From NCBI RefSeq assembly GCF_000175635.1, contig NZ_ACVP01000027.1:1-64000 (forward strand): a DNA stretch of 64,000 bases. The letters are read 5' to 3'. The position numbers and the translations under genes were made by a program. Each line of letters begins with the position of its first letter. Positions within the stretch are counted from its first letter, which is position 1. Of this stretch, positions 52,802 through 62,163 are shown piece by piece. Origin of the DNA: Corynebacterium tuberculostearicum SK141 (GTDB taxonomy: Bacteria; Actinomycetota; Actinomycetes; Mycobacteriales; Mycobacteriaceae). The notes beneath the pieces were generated by a model. That model was not told the DNA's origin and searched no databases. It saw only the letters and a program-made list of their open reading frames with translations.

Positions 52802-53676
52802 TGACGGTCCGCGTCATTACGGATTCCTCCGCGGGCCTGCCGCCAGAGCTGGCGGAGCAGCTATCCATCACCGTCATTGACTTGCACCTCATGGAAAGCC
52901 ACGGCAAGGATGGCCTGGAGCGCTCCACCTCGGGGTTGAGCGCGCTGGAGCTGGCCGCCGCCTACGGCCGCGAGATGGAGCGCGCCCAGGATGACGGCGT
53001 GGTGGCTATTCACCTGTCCAAAGAGCTATCTTCCACCTATTCCGCGGCGGTGTCCGCCTCCGGCGTCTTTCCGCACACGGTGCGGGTTATTGACTCCGGT
53101 TCGGCCGGCATGGCCATGGGCGCGGCCGCCATGTCCGCCGCCAAGCTCGCCTCCCACGGCGCCAGCCTGGATGAGTGCTATGCCGCGGCCATCGATACCC
53201 TTAAACGCGCGGCCACCTGGGTCTACCTGCACTCCACGGAGGACCTGCGCCGATCCGGCCGCCTATCCCCGGCCACGGCAGTGCTTTCTACGGCGCTTTT
53301 GGCTACCAAGCCGATTATGTCGATTACCCGTGGCAAGCTGGAGCTGGTGGGCAAGACCCGCACCCAGACCAAGGCTTTTACCAAGCTGGTGGACCTCATC
53401 GCCTCCCGCGCGGACGGCGAGCCGGCCTTCGTCGCCATCCAGCACAACCAGGCCGAAGATGCGGCTGCCAAGCTGGAGGCGCTCATTAAAGCAGCGTTGC
53501 CGCAGGGGTCGTCCTTCATCTGTACTCCGCTTAATGACGTCCTCTCTGTCCACGCCGGCCCCTCCGCCATCGGCGTCTCCGCCGTGTTTAGCTCCGAGCC
53601 TCCCGCCGAACCAGCACATCCTCACACACGTGGTCGACCCCGCGCGTTCCCGCCGCGCCGATCTGTGGATAACTAG
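52801..53676 (+). CDS. DegV family fatty-acid-binding protein
   Basis: A 291-residue lipid-binding protein of the DegV/FakB fold. VRVITDSSAGLPPEL at the N-terminus and the RVIDSGSAGMAMG loop match the family, which presents fatty acids to kinases in other bacteria. The last 30 residues (FSSEPPAEPAHPHTRGRP onward) extend beyond the usual end and are Pro/Arg-rich. The final codons lie over a DnaA box, so the reading frame end and a DNA site coincide. The GTG start overlaps the previous stop. Confidence 0.9.
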   Translation: MTVRVITDSSAGLPPELAEQLSITVIDLHLMESHGKDGLERSTSGLSALELAAAYGREMERAQDDGVVAIHLSKELSSTYSAAVSASGVFPHTVRVIDSGSAGMAMGAAAMSAAKLASHGASLDECYAAAIDTLKRAATWVYLHSTEDLRRSGRLSPATAVLSTALLATKPIMSITRGKLELVGKTRTQTKAFTKLVDLIASRADGEPAFVAIQHNQAEDAAAKLEALIKAALPQGSSFICTPLNDVLSVHAGPSAIGVSAVFSSEPPAEPAHPHTRGRPRAFPPRRSVDN

Positions 53677-53722
53677 CCCCACCGCGCCGGGTTCGTTGAC
53701 GCCCACAACAAGTTATCCACAG
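53663..53722. promoter_or_regulatory. Inverted pair of DnaA boxes upstream of comEA
   Basis: CTGTGGATAACT (53663-53674) and AGTTATCCACAG (53711-53722) are exact complements, each holding a perfect DnaA box TTATCCACA, 36 bases apart. They lie at the degV stop and 54 bases before comEA. Confidence 0.7.
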
Positions 53723-53775
53723 CCCACCTCCGCCCGACCTTTCACTGGTGTGCGCCTGCGCTTAGCCTCAGCGCC

Positions 53776-54474
53776 ATGGCGGCACCCAAGATCAGCGAAC
53801 GACTCCGCGAATTTACCCAACCCACCGGCGAGGAAGAACTCCTCGCCGTCGATTACCCGCGCCCGCGACTGCGCATCAGCCCCTGGCAGGCCTGCGCAGT
53901 GGCGGTCATTCTTGTTATCGCCGTGGTGGTCTGGCTCGGCATTAATGCGCGCTCCGATGAATCCTCCGGCATGCCCGAGCCTGCGGCAATGAGCCCAGGC
54001 GCGGCCCCCAGCGAGGAACCCAGCGAAATCATCGTTTCGGTCATTGGCGAAGTTGCCGAGCCCGGCCTGAAGACACTCGAGCCGGGTGCGCGCGTCGCCG
54101 ATGCCCTCGCCGCCGCCCAGCCACTACCAAGCGCCGAGACCATGGTCCTCAACCATGCGCAGCGGCTTACCGACGGCCAACAGCTCCACATCCTGCCCTC
54201 CGGCGCCGCCCCAGCTCCCGCACCCGGCGAACCTGCCCCATACGGCGACAACTCCAGCAGCCCCGGCGGCAGCGCTAGCGGCAGCGGCGTGAGCCTTAAT
54301 AGCGCCACCGCCGAGGAGCTCACGGAACTCAAGGGTGTCGGCGAGGTGACCGCGCACGCCATCGTGGCCTACCGCGAGGAGCACGGCGGTTTCAAGGATG
54401 TAGAAGAGCTCCTCGAGGTCTCCGGCATCGGGCCGGCGAAGCTGGCACAGCTCAAAGATCAAATCCAGCTCTAA
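53776..54474 (+). CDS. ComEA-family DNA-binding protein
   Basis: A 232-residue membrane-anchored DNA receptor-like protein. One transmembrane helix (about residues 36-56) follows a cytosolic N-terminus. Then come a SLBB domain (EIIVSVIGEVAEPGLKTLEPG onward), a Pro/Gly/Ser linker, and two helix-hairpin-helix motifs at the C-terminus (LKGVGEVTAHAIV and VSGIGPAKLAQL). In competent bacteria ComEA binds incoming DNA and passes it to ComEC. TAGCCT ends seven bases before the ATG. comEC follows after 18 bases. Confidence 0.93.
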   Translation: MAAPKISERLREFTQPTGEEELLAVDYPRPRLRISPWQACAVAVILVIAVVVWLGINARSDESSGMPEPAAMSPGAAPSEEPSEIIVSVIGEVAEPGLKTLEPGARVADALAAAQPLPSAETMVLNHAQRLTDGQQLHILPSGAAPAPAPGEPAPYGDNSSSPGGSASGSGVSLNSATAEELTELKGVGEVTAHAIVAYREEHGGFKDVEELLEVSGIGPAKLAQLKDQIQL

Positions 54475-54492
54475 CCCGTACTCGAGCGTGCG

Positions 54493-55905
54493 ATGCGAGA
54501 ACTGCGGCTCGTCCCCGGCGCGGCCACCGCTTGGCTGTCCGTCATCGCCGTGCTGCTCGCCGGCCGCGGCTGGGCCATCGCACTCATCACGGTCGTCGTC
54601 GCGCTGTGCCTCATTGCTCGTCAGTGGGGCCAAGCGCTCTTTTGCGGTGCAGTCGCTGGGGGTGCGGCGCTCGTCGCCGCGGTGCGCCAGGCTCGTGCTG
54701 CCGCCTTCGACCTCGGCACTGAAGTCACCGGGCGCCTTGTCACTGCACCAACGCAGACCAGTACGGGCGGCTGGCTGCTCAAGCTCAAGGTTCCGGGATA
54801 CCCGACCCAGCTGCCGGTCTTTAGCCCGGAACCGGTCCCGGCGGCGGCCGGCAGTGAGCTTACGGCCAGGGTGAGGGTAGGGGAGTCGGATAGGGCGGGC
54901 GTCGGAAAGCTCAGCGCCAATGCCACCGACGTGCAGGTAACCGCCGAGCCCGAAGGCTTGGCCGGCTGGGCGGCCGAGGTGGCCGAGAATTTCCGCGCGC
55001 TGGTCCTCGATACCGTCGGTCCTTCCAGCCAGGGCCTTATCCCCGGCATGGTGCTCGGCGATACCGCGCTGCAAGATACCACCGAGCGCGACCTGTATAT
55101 CGCCACCGGGCTCTCCCACTTGAGTGCTGTATCCGGCGCCAACGTGGCCATCGTCTGCTCCGCCGCTGCCGTGGTCTGCGCCGCCTTCGCGCTCGGTCCC
55201 CGCACCCGCGTGACCGCCTCCCTGTGTGCCCTTGCCACCTATGTTCTGCTTGTGGGCTTCGAACCTTCCGTCCAGCGCGCGGCCGTCGCTGGAGTAGTGG
55301 GGCTGCTTGCCGTGCTCAATTCCACGCGCATGGAGCCCATCCATGCGCTCAGCCTCGGCATCATCGCGCTGCTCTTTGTGGATTCCGACCTCGCCGTGCA
55401 CTTCGGCTTCGCCCTATCCTGTGCGGCGACGCTCGGCATCGTGGCGCTGAGCCCGCTCATCTATAAGCACTTGGCCGTGACCGGCTGGCCCGCCATCTTC
55501 CTGCGCGCGGTTGCCGTGGCCATCGCGGCCGATATCGTCACCCTGCCGCTGGTGGCACTCATGTCCGGCGAGGTCTCCGTGGTCTCCGTGCTGGCCAATA
55601 TCCTCGTCGAGCCCGCCACCGTGCCGATTACCATCGTGGGGCTAATCGCCGCCATCTTTGCCCAGCTCGGCCCGCTCGACGTGCTGGGTGCCGGCTTGCT
55701 GCGCCTTATCGAGCCCTTCTCATGGTGGATTAATACCATTGCCCACGGCGTGGCCCACCTGCCCGTGGTCACCATCCCCGCCAGCCCGCTTTTTACGCTG
55801 CTTGCCTACGCCTGGATTATCGCCGGCCTCCTCTATCACCGCCCGTGGCTCACCTTGGCGCTGACGCTGGCGGGCATCGCCTGGCTCGGCCTGGCCGCAG
55901 GCTAG
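54493..55905 (+). CDS. ComEC/Rec2 family membrane channel protein
   Basis: A 470-residue multi-helix membrane protein with the competence-domain motif GLSHLSAVSGANVAI. It has an N-terminal OB-like soluble part (about residues 70-160) but lacks the C-terminal metallo-beta-lactamase domain of the Bacillus protein. In competent species ComEC conducts single-stranded DNA across the membrane. Whether this organism is naturally competent cannot be told. Its stop lies within the predicted -10 of holA. Confidence 0.9.
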   Translation: MRELRLVPGAATAWLSVIAVLLAGRGWAIALITVVVALCLIARQWGQALFCGAVAGGAALVAAVRQARAAAFDLGTEVTGRLVTAPTQTSTGGWLLKLKVPGYPTQLPVFSPEPVPAAAGSELTARVRVGESDRAGVGKLSANATDVQVTAEPEGLAGWAAEVAENFRALVLDTVGPSSQGLIPGMVLGDTALQDTTERDLYIATGLSHLSAVSGANVAIVCSAAAVVCAAFALGPRTRVTASLCALATYVLLVGFEPSVQRAAVAGVVGLLAVLNSTRMEPIHALSLGIIALLFVDSDLAVHFGFALSCAATLGIVALSPLIYKHLAVTGWPAIFLRAVAVAIAADIVTLPLVALMSGEVSVVSVLANILVEPATVPITIVGLIAAIFAQLGPLDVLGAGLLRLIEPFSWWINTIAHGVAHLPVVTIPASPLFTLLAYAWIIAGLLYHRPWLTLALTLAGIAWLGLAAG

Positions 55906-55908
55906 AAT
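55903..55908 (+). promoter_or_regulatory. -10 element for leaderless holA
   Basis: TAGAAT, overlapping the comEC stop codon, ends seven bases before the ATG at 55916. Confidence 0.55.
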
Positions 55909-55915
55909 GGCGGGC

Positions 55916-56884
55916 ATGCCTCCAGTACACCTCATCCTCGGCGACGATGAATTCCTCACCGAACGCGCCCGCCTGCAGATTCAGCGCGCCGCGGCCGAGG
56001 AGAGCGGATCTAACGGCACCCGCCCCGAGCTGACCAAGCTTAAGGCCTCCGAGGTCTCTGAGGGAGAGCTCCTCGAGGCCACCAGTCCGTCGCTGTTTGG
56101 CGATAACCGCGTCATCGTGATCAGTGACTGCGAGCGTGCCGGCAAAGAAGTAGTCGATATCCTCCTGCGCGCCTGTGCCAACCCCGCGCCGGGCATGACC
56201 ATGGTCATCATCTACTCCGTGACGGCCAAGACGCTGAAGAAAAAGAAGAAGCAGCCCGAGCTCGTGGCCAAGCTGCGCAAGATTGCGGAGGTCCACGAGG
56301 TCTTCTCGCTCTACCCCAATGAGCTGGGCCAGTGGGCCACCCGCGAATTTTCCAGCCACGGTGTGCGCCCCACCCCGGACGTTATCCACGCCGTGCTCGA
56401 GGGCGTAGGCTCTGACCTGCGCGAGCTGGCCTCAGCCATCTCCCAGCTGGTCTCCGATACCGGCGGCAATGTCACCCGCGAGGCGGTGCAAAACTACTAC
56501 GTCGGCGTGGCCGAGGTGGCCAATTGGGACATTGCCGACGCCGCCGTCGCCGGCCGCGTCGAAGCCGCCGTATCCACCTGCCGCCGCGCCCTCCAGCTGG
56601 GCGCGAGCCCCGTGGCGATTGCCGCCGCGCTGGCCAATAAGGTCGGCGCCGTCGCCCGCCTCTACTCCGCGCGCGGGGACCAGTACTCGCTCGCGAGCCA
56701 AACCGGCCTGGCACCCTACGTGGTCAAAATGACCCAGCCCGTGGCCCGCCGCTGGTCCGCCGATAATGTCACCAAGGCCGTCATCCTCGTCTCCGAGCTC
56801 GATGCCGCCGTCAAAGGCCAAGGCGGTGAGCCCGAATTCGCCCTTGAGGCGGCCGTCAAACGCGTCGCGGAACTGGCGCGATAA
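55916..56884 (+). CDS. holA: DNA polymerase III delta subunit (clamp loader)
   Basis: A 322-residue protein that opens the beta clamp. The N-terminal VHLILGDDEFLTERA is typical of HolA, and the helical C-terminal domain has the LNxxWxxxDA-like segment (VAEVANWDIADAA). The start at 55916 was chosen over an ATG nine bases upstream because of the TAGAAT spacing. It follows comEC, a common arrangement in bacteria. Confidence 0.93.
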   Translation: MPPVHLILGDDEFLTERARLQIQRAAAEESGSNGTRPELTKLKASEVSEGELLEATSPSLFGDNRVIVISDCERAGKEVVDILLRACANPAPGMTMVIIYSVTAKTLKKKKKQPELVAKLRKIAEVHEVFSLYPNELGQWATREFSSHGVRPTPDVIHAVLEGVGSDLRELASAISQLVSDTGGNVTREAVQNYYVGVAEVANWDIADAAVAGRVEAAVSTCRRALQLGASPVAIAAALANKVGAVARLYSARGDQYSLASQTGLAPYVVKMTQPVARRWSADNVTKAVILVSELDAAVKGQGGEPEFALEAAVKRVAELAR

Positions 56885-56894
56885 GCTAGAAACC

Positions 56895-57284
56895 ATGTCT
56901 GAGACGCAAGTGCAAGAATTCGCCGGTCGACTCTTTGACATGGCGCGCGAGGGCAACCTAGACCTCCTCGCCTATATCGACCACGGCGTGAATATCGACC
57001 TCGTCAACCACGAAGGCCAGTCCTTTATCATGCTCGCGGCCTATCACGGCCACGCCGAGCTGGTTACCGCACTTGCCCGCGCCGGCGCGGACGTCAACTT
57101 GCTCAATGACCGCGGCCAGTCCCCGCTGGCCGGCGCCATCTTCAAGAAGGAAGACGCGGTTATCGACGTCCTCCTTGCCGCCCACGCCGACCCCACCGCC
57201 GGCCAGCCCTCTGCGCTGGATTCTGCCCGCCTGTTTGGCCGCGAGGACCTTGTCCCGCGCCTCGAAAGCGAGGCGGGGGAGTGA
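56895..57284 (+). CDS. Ankyrin repeat protein
   Basis: A 129-residue protein made of about three ankyrin repeats (NHEGQSFIMLAAYHGHAELVTALARAGADVN and following). Ankyrin repeats mediate protein-protein contacts; the partner is unknown. TAAGCT ends seven bases before the ATG, 10 bases after holA. The stop overlaps the GTG start of the LysE-type exporter, hinting at a shared role. Confidence 0.88.
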   Translation: MSETQVQEFAGRLFDMAREGNLDLLAYIDHGVNIDLVNHEGQSFIMLAAYHGHAELVTALARAGADVNLLNDRGQSPLAGAIFKKEDAVIDVLLAAHADPTAGQPSALDSARLFGREDLVPRLESEAGE

Positions 57285-57928
57285 CCTGGACATCCTTTTT
57301 CACCCTCTTGTTGATGAACCTGGTGGGCGTCGCCTCGCCGGGGCCGGACATCATTTTGGTGACCCGCTACGCCACCCGCTCGCGCCGCCACGCCATTGCC
57401 GCGGCCGCTGGCATCCAGATCGGCGTGCTTTTCTGGTGCGCCGCCACCGTCTTTGGTGCCGCCGCCCTGCTGACGGCCTTCCCGGAAATCCTCGGCGCGG
57501 TCCAAGCCGTCGGCGGCTGCTTCTTAGTGTTTATGGGAACGCGCGCGCTGCGCAGCGGCATCGCCCAGCGCGCCAACCCGCCCGTGGACTTAGAAGACGC
57601 CGCCGCCCAGCTCGGCCGCCTGCGCACCGCCTTCAAGGTCGGCCTGGCCACGAATATGTCCAACCCGAAAATCGTGCTCTTCCTCGCCGCGATGATCGGC
57701 CCGCTGCTTCCGGCTAGCCCACCCGTCTGGTTGGCCATTGCGCTGACACTTTCGCTCTCGCTGTCGGCCTTCCTCTTCTTCCTCGTCGTCGCCACGGTAA
57801 TTTCCACCAATGCCGTGCGCCGCAAGCTCATCGCCGCCGGCCCGTGGATCGACATTGGCTCTGGCCTGTTCTTCGTCATCGCCGGCATCGTCCTTATCAT
57901 CTCCGGCGGGCAGAATCTGCTGGCTTAA
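57281..57928 (+). CDS. LysE/RhtB family exporter
   Basis: A 215-residue membrane protein with about six hydrophobic helices and the family motif NLVGVASPGPDIILV at the N-terminus. Members export amino acids or related small molecules. The start is a GTG overlapping the ankyrin gene stop. The 3' end overlaps the convergent restriction gene by four bases. Confidence 0.92.
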   Translation: MTWTSFFTLLLMNLVGVASPGPDIILVTRYATRSRRHAIAAAAGIQIGVLFWCAATVFGAAALLTAFPEILGAVQAVGGCFLVFMGTRALRSGIAQRANPPVDLEDAAAQLGRLRTAFKVGLATNMSNPKIVLFLAAMIGPLLPASPPVWLAIALTLSLSLSAFLFFLVVATVISTNAVRRKLIAAGPWIDIGSGLFFVIAGIVLIISGGQNLLA

Positions 57929-59256
57929 AACAGCCGCGGCGTGCCCTCGGCCACCGTGTCCAGCACCCACTGGGTCCAGCGGGCGACGGTGGAGGCGCGC
58001 CGCCGGGACGTCGCCAAGCTCAGGCCCAGCCCCTCCATGGCCGCACAAATCTCCGCGGTGCTAGCCACCGCGCCGCGGACCAAGCTGAGCTCCAGCACCT
58101 CGCGGAAAACCCGCCGCGCCGCCAGCGCCCGTATGAGCGCTGCATTCCGGGCGTCGCGCTGCGGCTGCTCGATAACCCGCCGCCCGTGCTCCGTCGGCTC
58201 CCACGCTTCCTCCACCGGCTCCGCCAGGCCCAGGTAGCGCGCGGCATTGGCATAATAGTCCGCCTGCCGCGGGTCGAAGTCATAGCGCTGGGTAATCTCC
58301 GCCTTGCTTAGCGGCTGCAGTGCGATGAGCTCGAGCAAGTTGACCACCCGCTCGAAGCTATTGGCCTGTGGGAAGGGCACGGCCGGCTCGGGTTCGGGCT
58401 CCACCGCCCGCACAATATCGAGCGCCGCCTGGGTGTCCAGGTGCGAGGCGGACAGCGCGTAGCGGGCGCTATCGACCAGCGCAATGCTGCGAAAATCCGC
58501 CGGATCCCGAAACTCATAGCGGTACAGGTGGAAAATACCATTGGAATACACCAGGTAAACCGGCACGACATCCTTGGCCAGGCGCTGCTGGAAACGGCGA
58601 TACGGAAAATACAACTGCCGGATATTGAAATCATCCGATAGGTGATTCTTCGCCTCCACCAGCACCAGGTGCTCGAGCGATTCAAAGCCGCCGTCGATTT
58701 CCATCTGCGCGCGGTCCACCGCAACATCCACGTCCAAGTCCGGCAGCCGCACCTTAAGCCCGCGCGTGGACATGCGCCCGGCCACCGTCGCCTGCAACGG
58801 CCCGCACCCCAGGAAATCCTCTAGCATCCCGCTTGCCGACGCCCCATTTAACGCCACCGCCTCCGAGCTCACCCCCTCCAACGAAAGGGTGTCCAGACCC
58901 GCCGGCAGCTCCAGCGTGCGTACCTCGCCGCGCTGCGTTTGTGGAAACTGCTCGTACAGGTTGAATCGCCCCACCAGATATTCGCTGCGGCTGACCGGTA
59001 CGATTCCCAGCTGGAGACGCTGAAAAATCCACGGCCGCGACGTAGAAAAATCATGCTTGGCCATCAGCCGCGGTTGCCGGCCCGAGAGCCGTTCTAGCTC
59101 CCGCGCGCCGATATAGAAATACCCGCGCCGTTCCAGCTCCGCGTCGTATCCCGCCGCCAGGATGCGCAGCCAGCCCCAGTCATTGACGCCGAGTTTCACC
59201 GACTCCGGCACACCAAAGCGCGCCCGCAGCTCCTGCGCTTCCGGGCCGCTAGTCAC
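57925..59256 (-). CDS. Predicted type II restriction endonuclease
   Basis: A 443-residue protein. A PD-(D/E)xK-type core is suggested by E186-I-D188 and the strand LVLVEAK with E201 and K203. Flanking regions contain winged-helix-like segments (FERVVNLLELIALQPLSKAEITQRYDF near residues 300-330). The start is a GTG overlapping the methyltransferase stop (GTGACTAG), so the pair is translationally coupled in the order M-R. Endonuclease function is inferred from the motif and the neighbour; the site is not known. Confidence 0.75.
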   Translation of the reverse strand: MTSGPEAQELRARFGVPESVKLGVNDWGWLRILAAGYDAELERRGYFYIGARELERLSGRQPRLMAKHDFSTSRPWIFQRLQLGIVPVSRSEYLVGRFNLYEQFPQTQRGEVRTLELPAGLDTLSLEGVSSEAVALNGASASGMLEDFLGCGPLQATVAGRMSTRGLKVRLPDLDVDVAVDRAQMEIDGGFESLEHLVLVEAKNHLSDDFNIRQLYFPYRRFQQRLAKDVVPVYLVYSNGIFHLYRYEFRDPADFRSIALVDSARYALSASHLDTQAALDIVRAVEPEPEPAVPFPQANSFERVVNLLELIALQPLSKAEITQRYDFDPRQADYYANAARYLGLAEPVEEAWEPTEHGRRVIEQPQRDARNAALIRALAARRVFREVLELSLVRGAVASTAEICAAMEGLGLSLATSRRRASTVARWTQWVLDTVAEGTPRLF

Positions 59257-60091
59257 CGTGGACCTCGTAATTGCGCACCAGGACCTCGTCGACCTTGCCC
59301 CGCTTCGAACCAACGGAGTTAATCGCCCGCGTTGCCCCCACGATGCCCACTTCATAGTCCGCATAGAGCTCGCGGATGAACTCGGTGGCCGAATTAGACA
59401 ACAGGAACTTCACCCCGCGCCTATCCAAGTCATCGCAGACCTCTTTGAGACGCTCTTGTTCCGCACGGTCAAAGCCGCCCTTTTGGTAGCCGGTAAACGA
59501 GCTCGTCACGTTCACTGGGTCATAGGGCGGGTCGAAGTACACGAAGTCGCCCTCGCGTGCCTGTGCTACCGCCGCGGCGAAATCGCCCTGCGAGAAGGCC
59601 ACATCATTGTCCGCAAAATAGCGGTGCACCGCGCGCAGCGTGTCTTCATCGCAGATGGTGGGATTCTTATAACGCCCAAACGGGGCATTAAATTGGCCGG
59701 CCGCGTTCACGCGGTACAGGCCGTTATAGCAGGTGCGGTTGAGATACAACGTTCGTGCCGCGCGCTCGACGGGGGAGAGGGCGGCAAACTTGTGGGCATC
59801 CCGGTCCACTGCGCGCAGCGCATAGAAAAACTCTGCCTCATTGGGGTAGCCCGCGAGTTCCTCAATGAGCTCATCGACGCCGCCGCGCACCACCTCATAC
59901 AGATTAATGAGCTCACTATTGAGATCGTTGACCCGTGCGCTGGCCGGCTCCAGAGAGAAGAGCACCGCGCCGCCACCGATGAAGGGTTCGTAATAACGCC
60001 GCGGGGCCTCCGCCGGCAGGGCGGCGTGGATATGCGGCAAGAGCTGGCGCTTCCCGCCCGCCCATTTCACCAGTGGCTTAACGTTTTTCAT
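59249..60091 (-). CDS. DNA adenine methyltransferase, D12 (Dam/DpnM) class
   Basis: A 280-residue N6-adenine methyltransferase. WAGGKRQLLP at residues 10-19 and the AdoMet loop FIGGGAVLF at 37-45 are present. The catalytic DPPYDP at 186-191 completes the alpha-class order seen in Dam and DpnM. Such enzymes often methylate GATC, but the target cannot be proven here. It is coupled to the endonuclease gene downstream. A TAAGAT box ends nine bases before the ATG. Confidence 0.93.
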   Translation of the reverse strand: MKNVKPLVKWAGGKRQLLPHIHAALPAEAPRRYYEPFIGGGAVLFSLEPASARVNDLNSELINLYEVVRGGVDELIEELAGYPNEAEFFYALRAVDRDAHKFAALSPVERAARTLYLNRTCYNGLYRVNAAGQFNAPFGRYKNPTICDEDTLRAVHRYFADNDVAFSQGDFAAAVAQAREGDFVYFDPPYDPVNVTSSFTGYQKGGFDRAEQERLKEVCDDLDRRGVKFLLSNSATEFIRELYADYEVGIVGATRAINSVGSKRGKVDEVLVRNYEVHGD

Positions 60092-60424
60092 CGTTGACTC
60101 ATCTTAGCCGTCCTACCGGACACAAGCACCATCGGGTTTTCGAACGTGCGAGCGGGTAAATCGGGTGCGCGGCCGCGCGGCGGCGCCATCTTGGTTGTCC
60201 AACGTCACAGTTTTTCCAAATAGTGCCATGACGGGCGTAAATGCGTCGCCGCGCAGGCAGGGAATTCCCGTGAAGTGCATGGTGGTTTCCCTGACCGAAT
60301 ATAAGGTAATAAAATCGCCTCAAAATCCCTTAGTTTGTAGGCAAAAAAGAATTTCCTCACAATTTCTTAGGGAGAAAGAAAAGATACTGAAGCTTGAAGA
60401 GCGTCGGGACAGAAAGGGGCATTC
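60092..60424. other. Intergenic region between the methyltransferase and TetR genes
   Basis: No gene is seen. It holds the divergent promoters: TAAGAT (60101-60106, minus) for the methyltransferase and an AT-rich TATAAGGTAATAAAAT stretch (about 60299-60315) that may serve the TetR gene. The 12-bp palindrome GCGCGGCCGCGC is at about 60167-60178. Confidence 0.5.
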
Positions 60425-61003
60425 ATGCCGCGTATATCAAAAATCCGAGTCGCTGCGCTCAACCTCGTCATCGAGAATGGTTATGACGGGTTCACCATGG
60501 AGGAGCTCGCTCACAAAGTGGGCGTTTCCCGCCGTACGCTTTTTAACTACATAAAAGACAAAGAATCGGCAGTTTTAGGCGCCGAAATGTCGGAGGAAGT
60601 GGAGAACCAATTCCAAAATTTCGCCGCAGGATTGCCCACCGGAAGCCTGCGCGAAGATTCCAAAATCATGGGCATGACCGTATTCAACCGTGCCGTAGGC
60701 GATGAGTTCTTCCCCGAAATTTCCCAGCTCACGGCCCAGGCGTTGGCTAAGGATACGAAGCTGCGTGCCCTGTACTGCCAGCGCAATAGCCGCATCATTC
60801 AGCGCGTCCGCCAGGCGGTGCAGGCTCGCGAGGGTTGGAAGTCCTCCGATCCGCGTCTCACGCCGACCGTCAACATCATCCACACCCAGTTCCTGACCGC
60901 CTTTGAGACCTTCGTGGAAACCCGTGGCGGCACTTCGCTTGTCGACGCCTTCCACAACGCCGGCGCCATCTTCGAAGACTACTTCAACGATGAACTGGCC
61001 TAA
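60425..61003 (+). CDS. TetR-family transcriptional regulator
   Basis: A 192-residue regulator with the helix-turn-helix FTMEELAHKVGVSRRTLFNYIKDKESAV at about residues 23-50. The C-terminal ligand domain is unremarkable. AGAAAGGGG precedes the ATG. It has a long leader and no adjacent codirectional target, so autoregulation or a remote target is likely. Confidence 0.92.
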   Translation: MPRISKIRVAALNLVIENGYDGFTMEELAHKVGVSRRTLFNYIKDKESAVLGAEMSEEVENQFQNFAAGLPTGSLREDSKIMGMTVFNRAVGDEFFPEISQLTAQALAKDTKLRALYCQRNSRIIQRVRQAVQAREGWKSSDPRLTPTVNIIHTQFLTAFETFVETRGGTSLVDAFHNAGAIFEDYFNDELA

Positions 61004-61075
61004 GCGTCCCGCGCGTCCCGCCTAAGTCTCACCGGCCCTGCCTGCCGGTTCCGCCGGCCAAAGTAAGCCAAGAAA

Positions 61076-61112
61076 ATCCCCCGGCGCGCTCCGTAGAGCG
61101 CGACCGGGGGAT
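61076..61112 (-). terminator. Terminator after rpsT
   Basis: Nested stems ATCCCCCGG/CCGGGGGAT and CGCGCT/AGCGCG. Read on the minus strand, TTTTC follows, so it ends rpsT; it may also stop transcription from the TetR side. Confidence 0.85.
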
Positions 61113-61129
61113 GATCTGTGCAATGGCTC

Positions 61130-61393
61130 TTAGTCCATCTTGTTGAACGCGGAAGCCATGCCGGACTTCTTGTTGGCTGCGGTGTTGCGGTGGAAGACAC
61201 CCTTGGACACGGACTTGTCCAGGGCGCGGGATGCCACGCGCAGCTGCTTCTCAGCAGCAGCCTTGTCGCCAGCGGCAACGGTCTCGCGGAACTTGCGGAT
61301 CTCGGTACGGACGGCGGAGCGAACGGACTTGTTGCGCTGACGTGCCTTCTCGTTGGTGATAACGCGCTTCTGCTTGGACTTGATATTTGCCAT
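61130..61393 (-). CDS. rpsT: 30S ribosomal protein S20
   Basis: An 87-residue helical, basic protein. [24 protein letters not shown] at the start and the [17 protein letters not shown] end are diagnostic. AGAGGTATTTTTC precedes the ATG. rpsT near lepA is conserved in actinobacteria. Confidence 0.98.
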   Translation of the reverse strand: MANIKSKQKRVITNEKARQRNKSVRSAVRTEIRKFRETVAAGDKAAAEKQLRVASRALDKSVSKGVFHRNTAANKKSGMASAFNKMD

Positions 61394-61620
61394 GAAAAAT
61401 ACCTCTTAGTAATCGAAAGTGATTGACGTAGAAACCGACTTACTCGGACTACTCCCGCGGCCAGCAATTACTGGCGCGCTCGGCGCTGGTATTCGAAGAG
61501 CGAACCCAAGGTCCTGCCCGCCCCGACCAGCGCGCCCGGCAAGTAAGTAACCAACACACAATAGCAGTACCGAACCCGACCTGCCAAAACCCGGACCCAC
61601 GCCCGCCGGCCGCGCGGCGG

Positions 61621-62157
61621 CTAGGCCCAGTGGTAGCGCGCCCGCAACCTATTCGCGATTCGTTCGAATCTGCGTTCCGGGAAAAGCGTGCCTTGCCGGC
61701 GCACCTGCTCCTCGGATACCTCGAGCAGGCGGTCGAGGCGCACCCAACAATCGCACCCGGATTCGTCCCACTCGCCGGAACCGATTTCCAGCCAGGCGTC
61801 GTCAAGCGCGTGCTTTGGGTTGGGGGAGATAAGCAAACCCATCACCGTGGTGCGGGTGCGGCCGACGACCAAAATGGCGCGCTCGCGCGGCGGAGACTGC
61901 TTTCCCTCGGCCGGCACCCACACCCAGACCACCTCGCCGGAATCGGCCTGGCCGTCCATATCGGGGGAGAAAAATATAGACCGGGGGTGGGAGGCGGTGG
62001 CCTCTACCCGGATATCGGCGGCCTTACGCGGCTCGTGGAACTCATCCGACCTATCCAGCCCCAACCGGGAATTAATGCGGCTCAGGCCGGTGTCTATTGG
62101 CTCGCGCTCGCTGATTCCCAGCGCTTGGCGCAGACGGGTGAGCATGGCGCTTTTCAT
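61621..62157 (-). CDS. PemK/MazF-like protein next to lepA
   Basis: A 178-residue protein whose second half ([13 protein letters not shown], then [23 protein letters not shown]) has the PemK/MazF toxin fold pattern. No antitoxin gene adjoins. A PemK-like gene beside lepA is widespread in actinobacteria (e.g. the M. tuberculosis Rv2405 locus, from memory), so a housekeeping role is at least as likely as a toxin. The start at 62157 has TACAAT seven bases upstream. Confidence 0.82.
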   Translation of the reverse strand: MKSAMLTRLRQALGISEREPIDTGLSRINSRLGLDRSDEFHEPRKAADIRVEATASHPRSIFFSPDMDGQADSGEVVWVWVPAEGKQSPPRERAILVVGRTRTTVMGLLISPNPKHALDDAWLEIGSGEWDESGCDCWVRLDRLLEVSEEQVRRQGTLFPERRFERIANRLRARYHWA

Positions 62158-62163
62158 GTCGAC

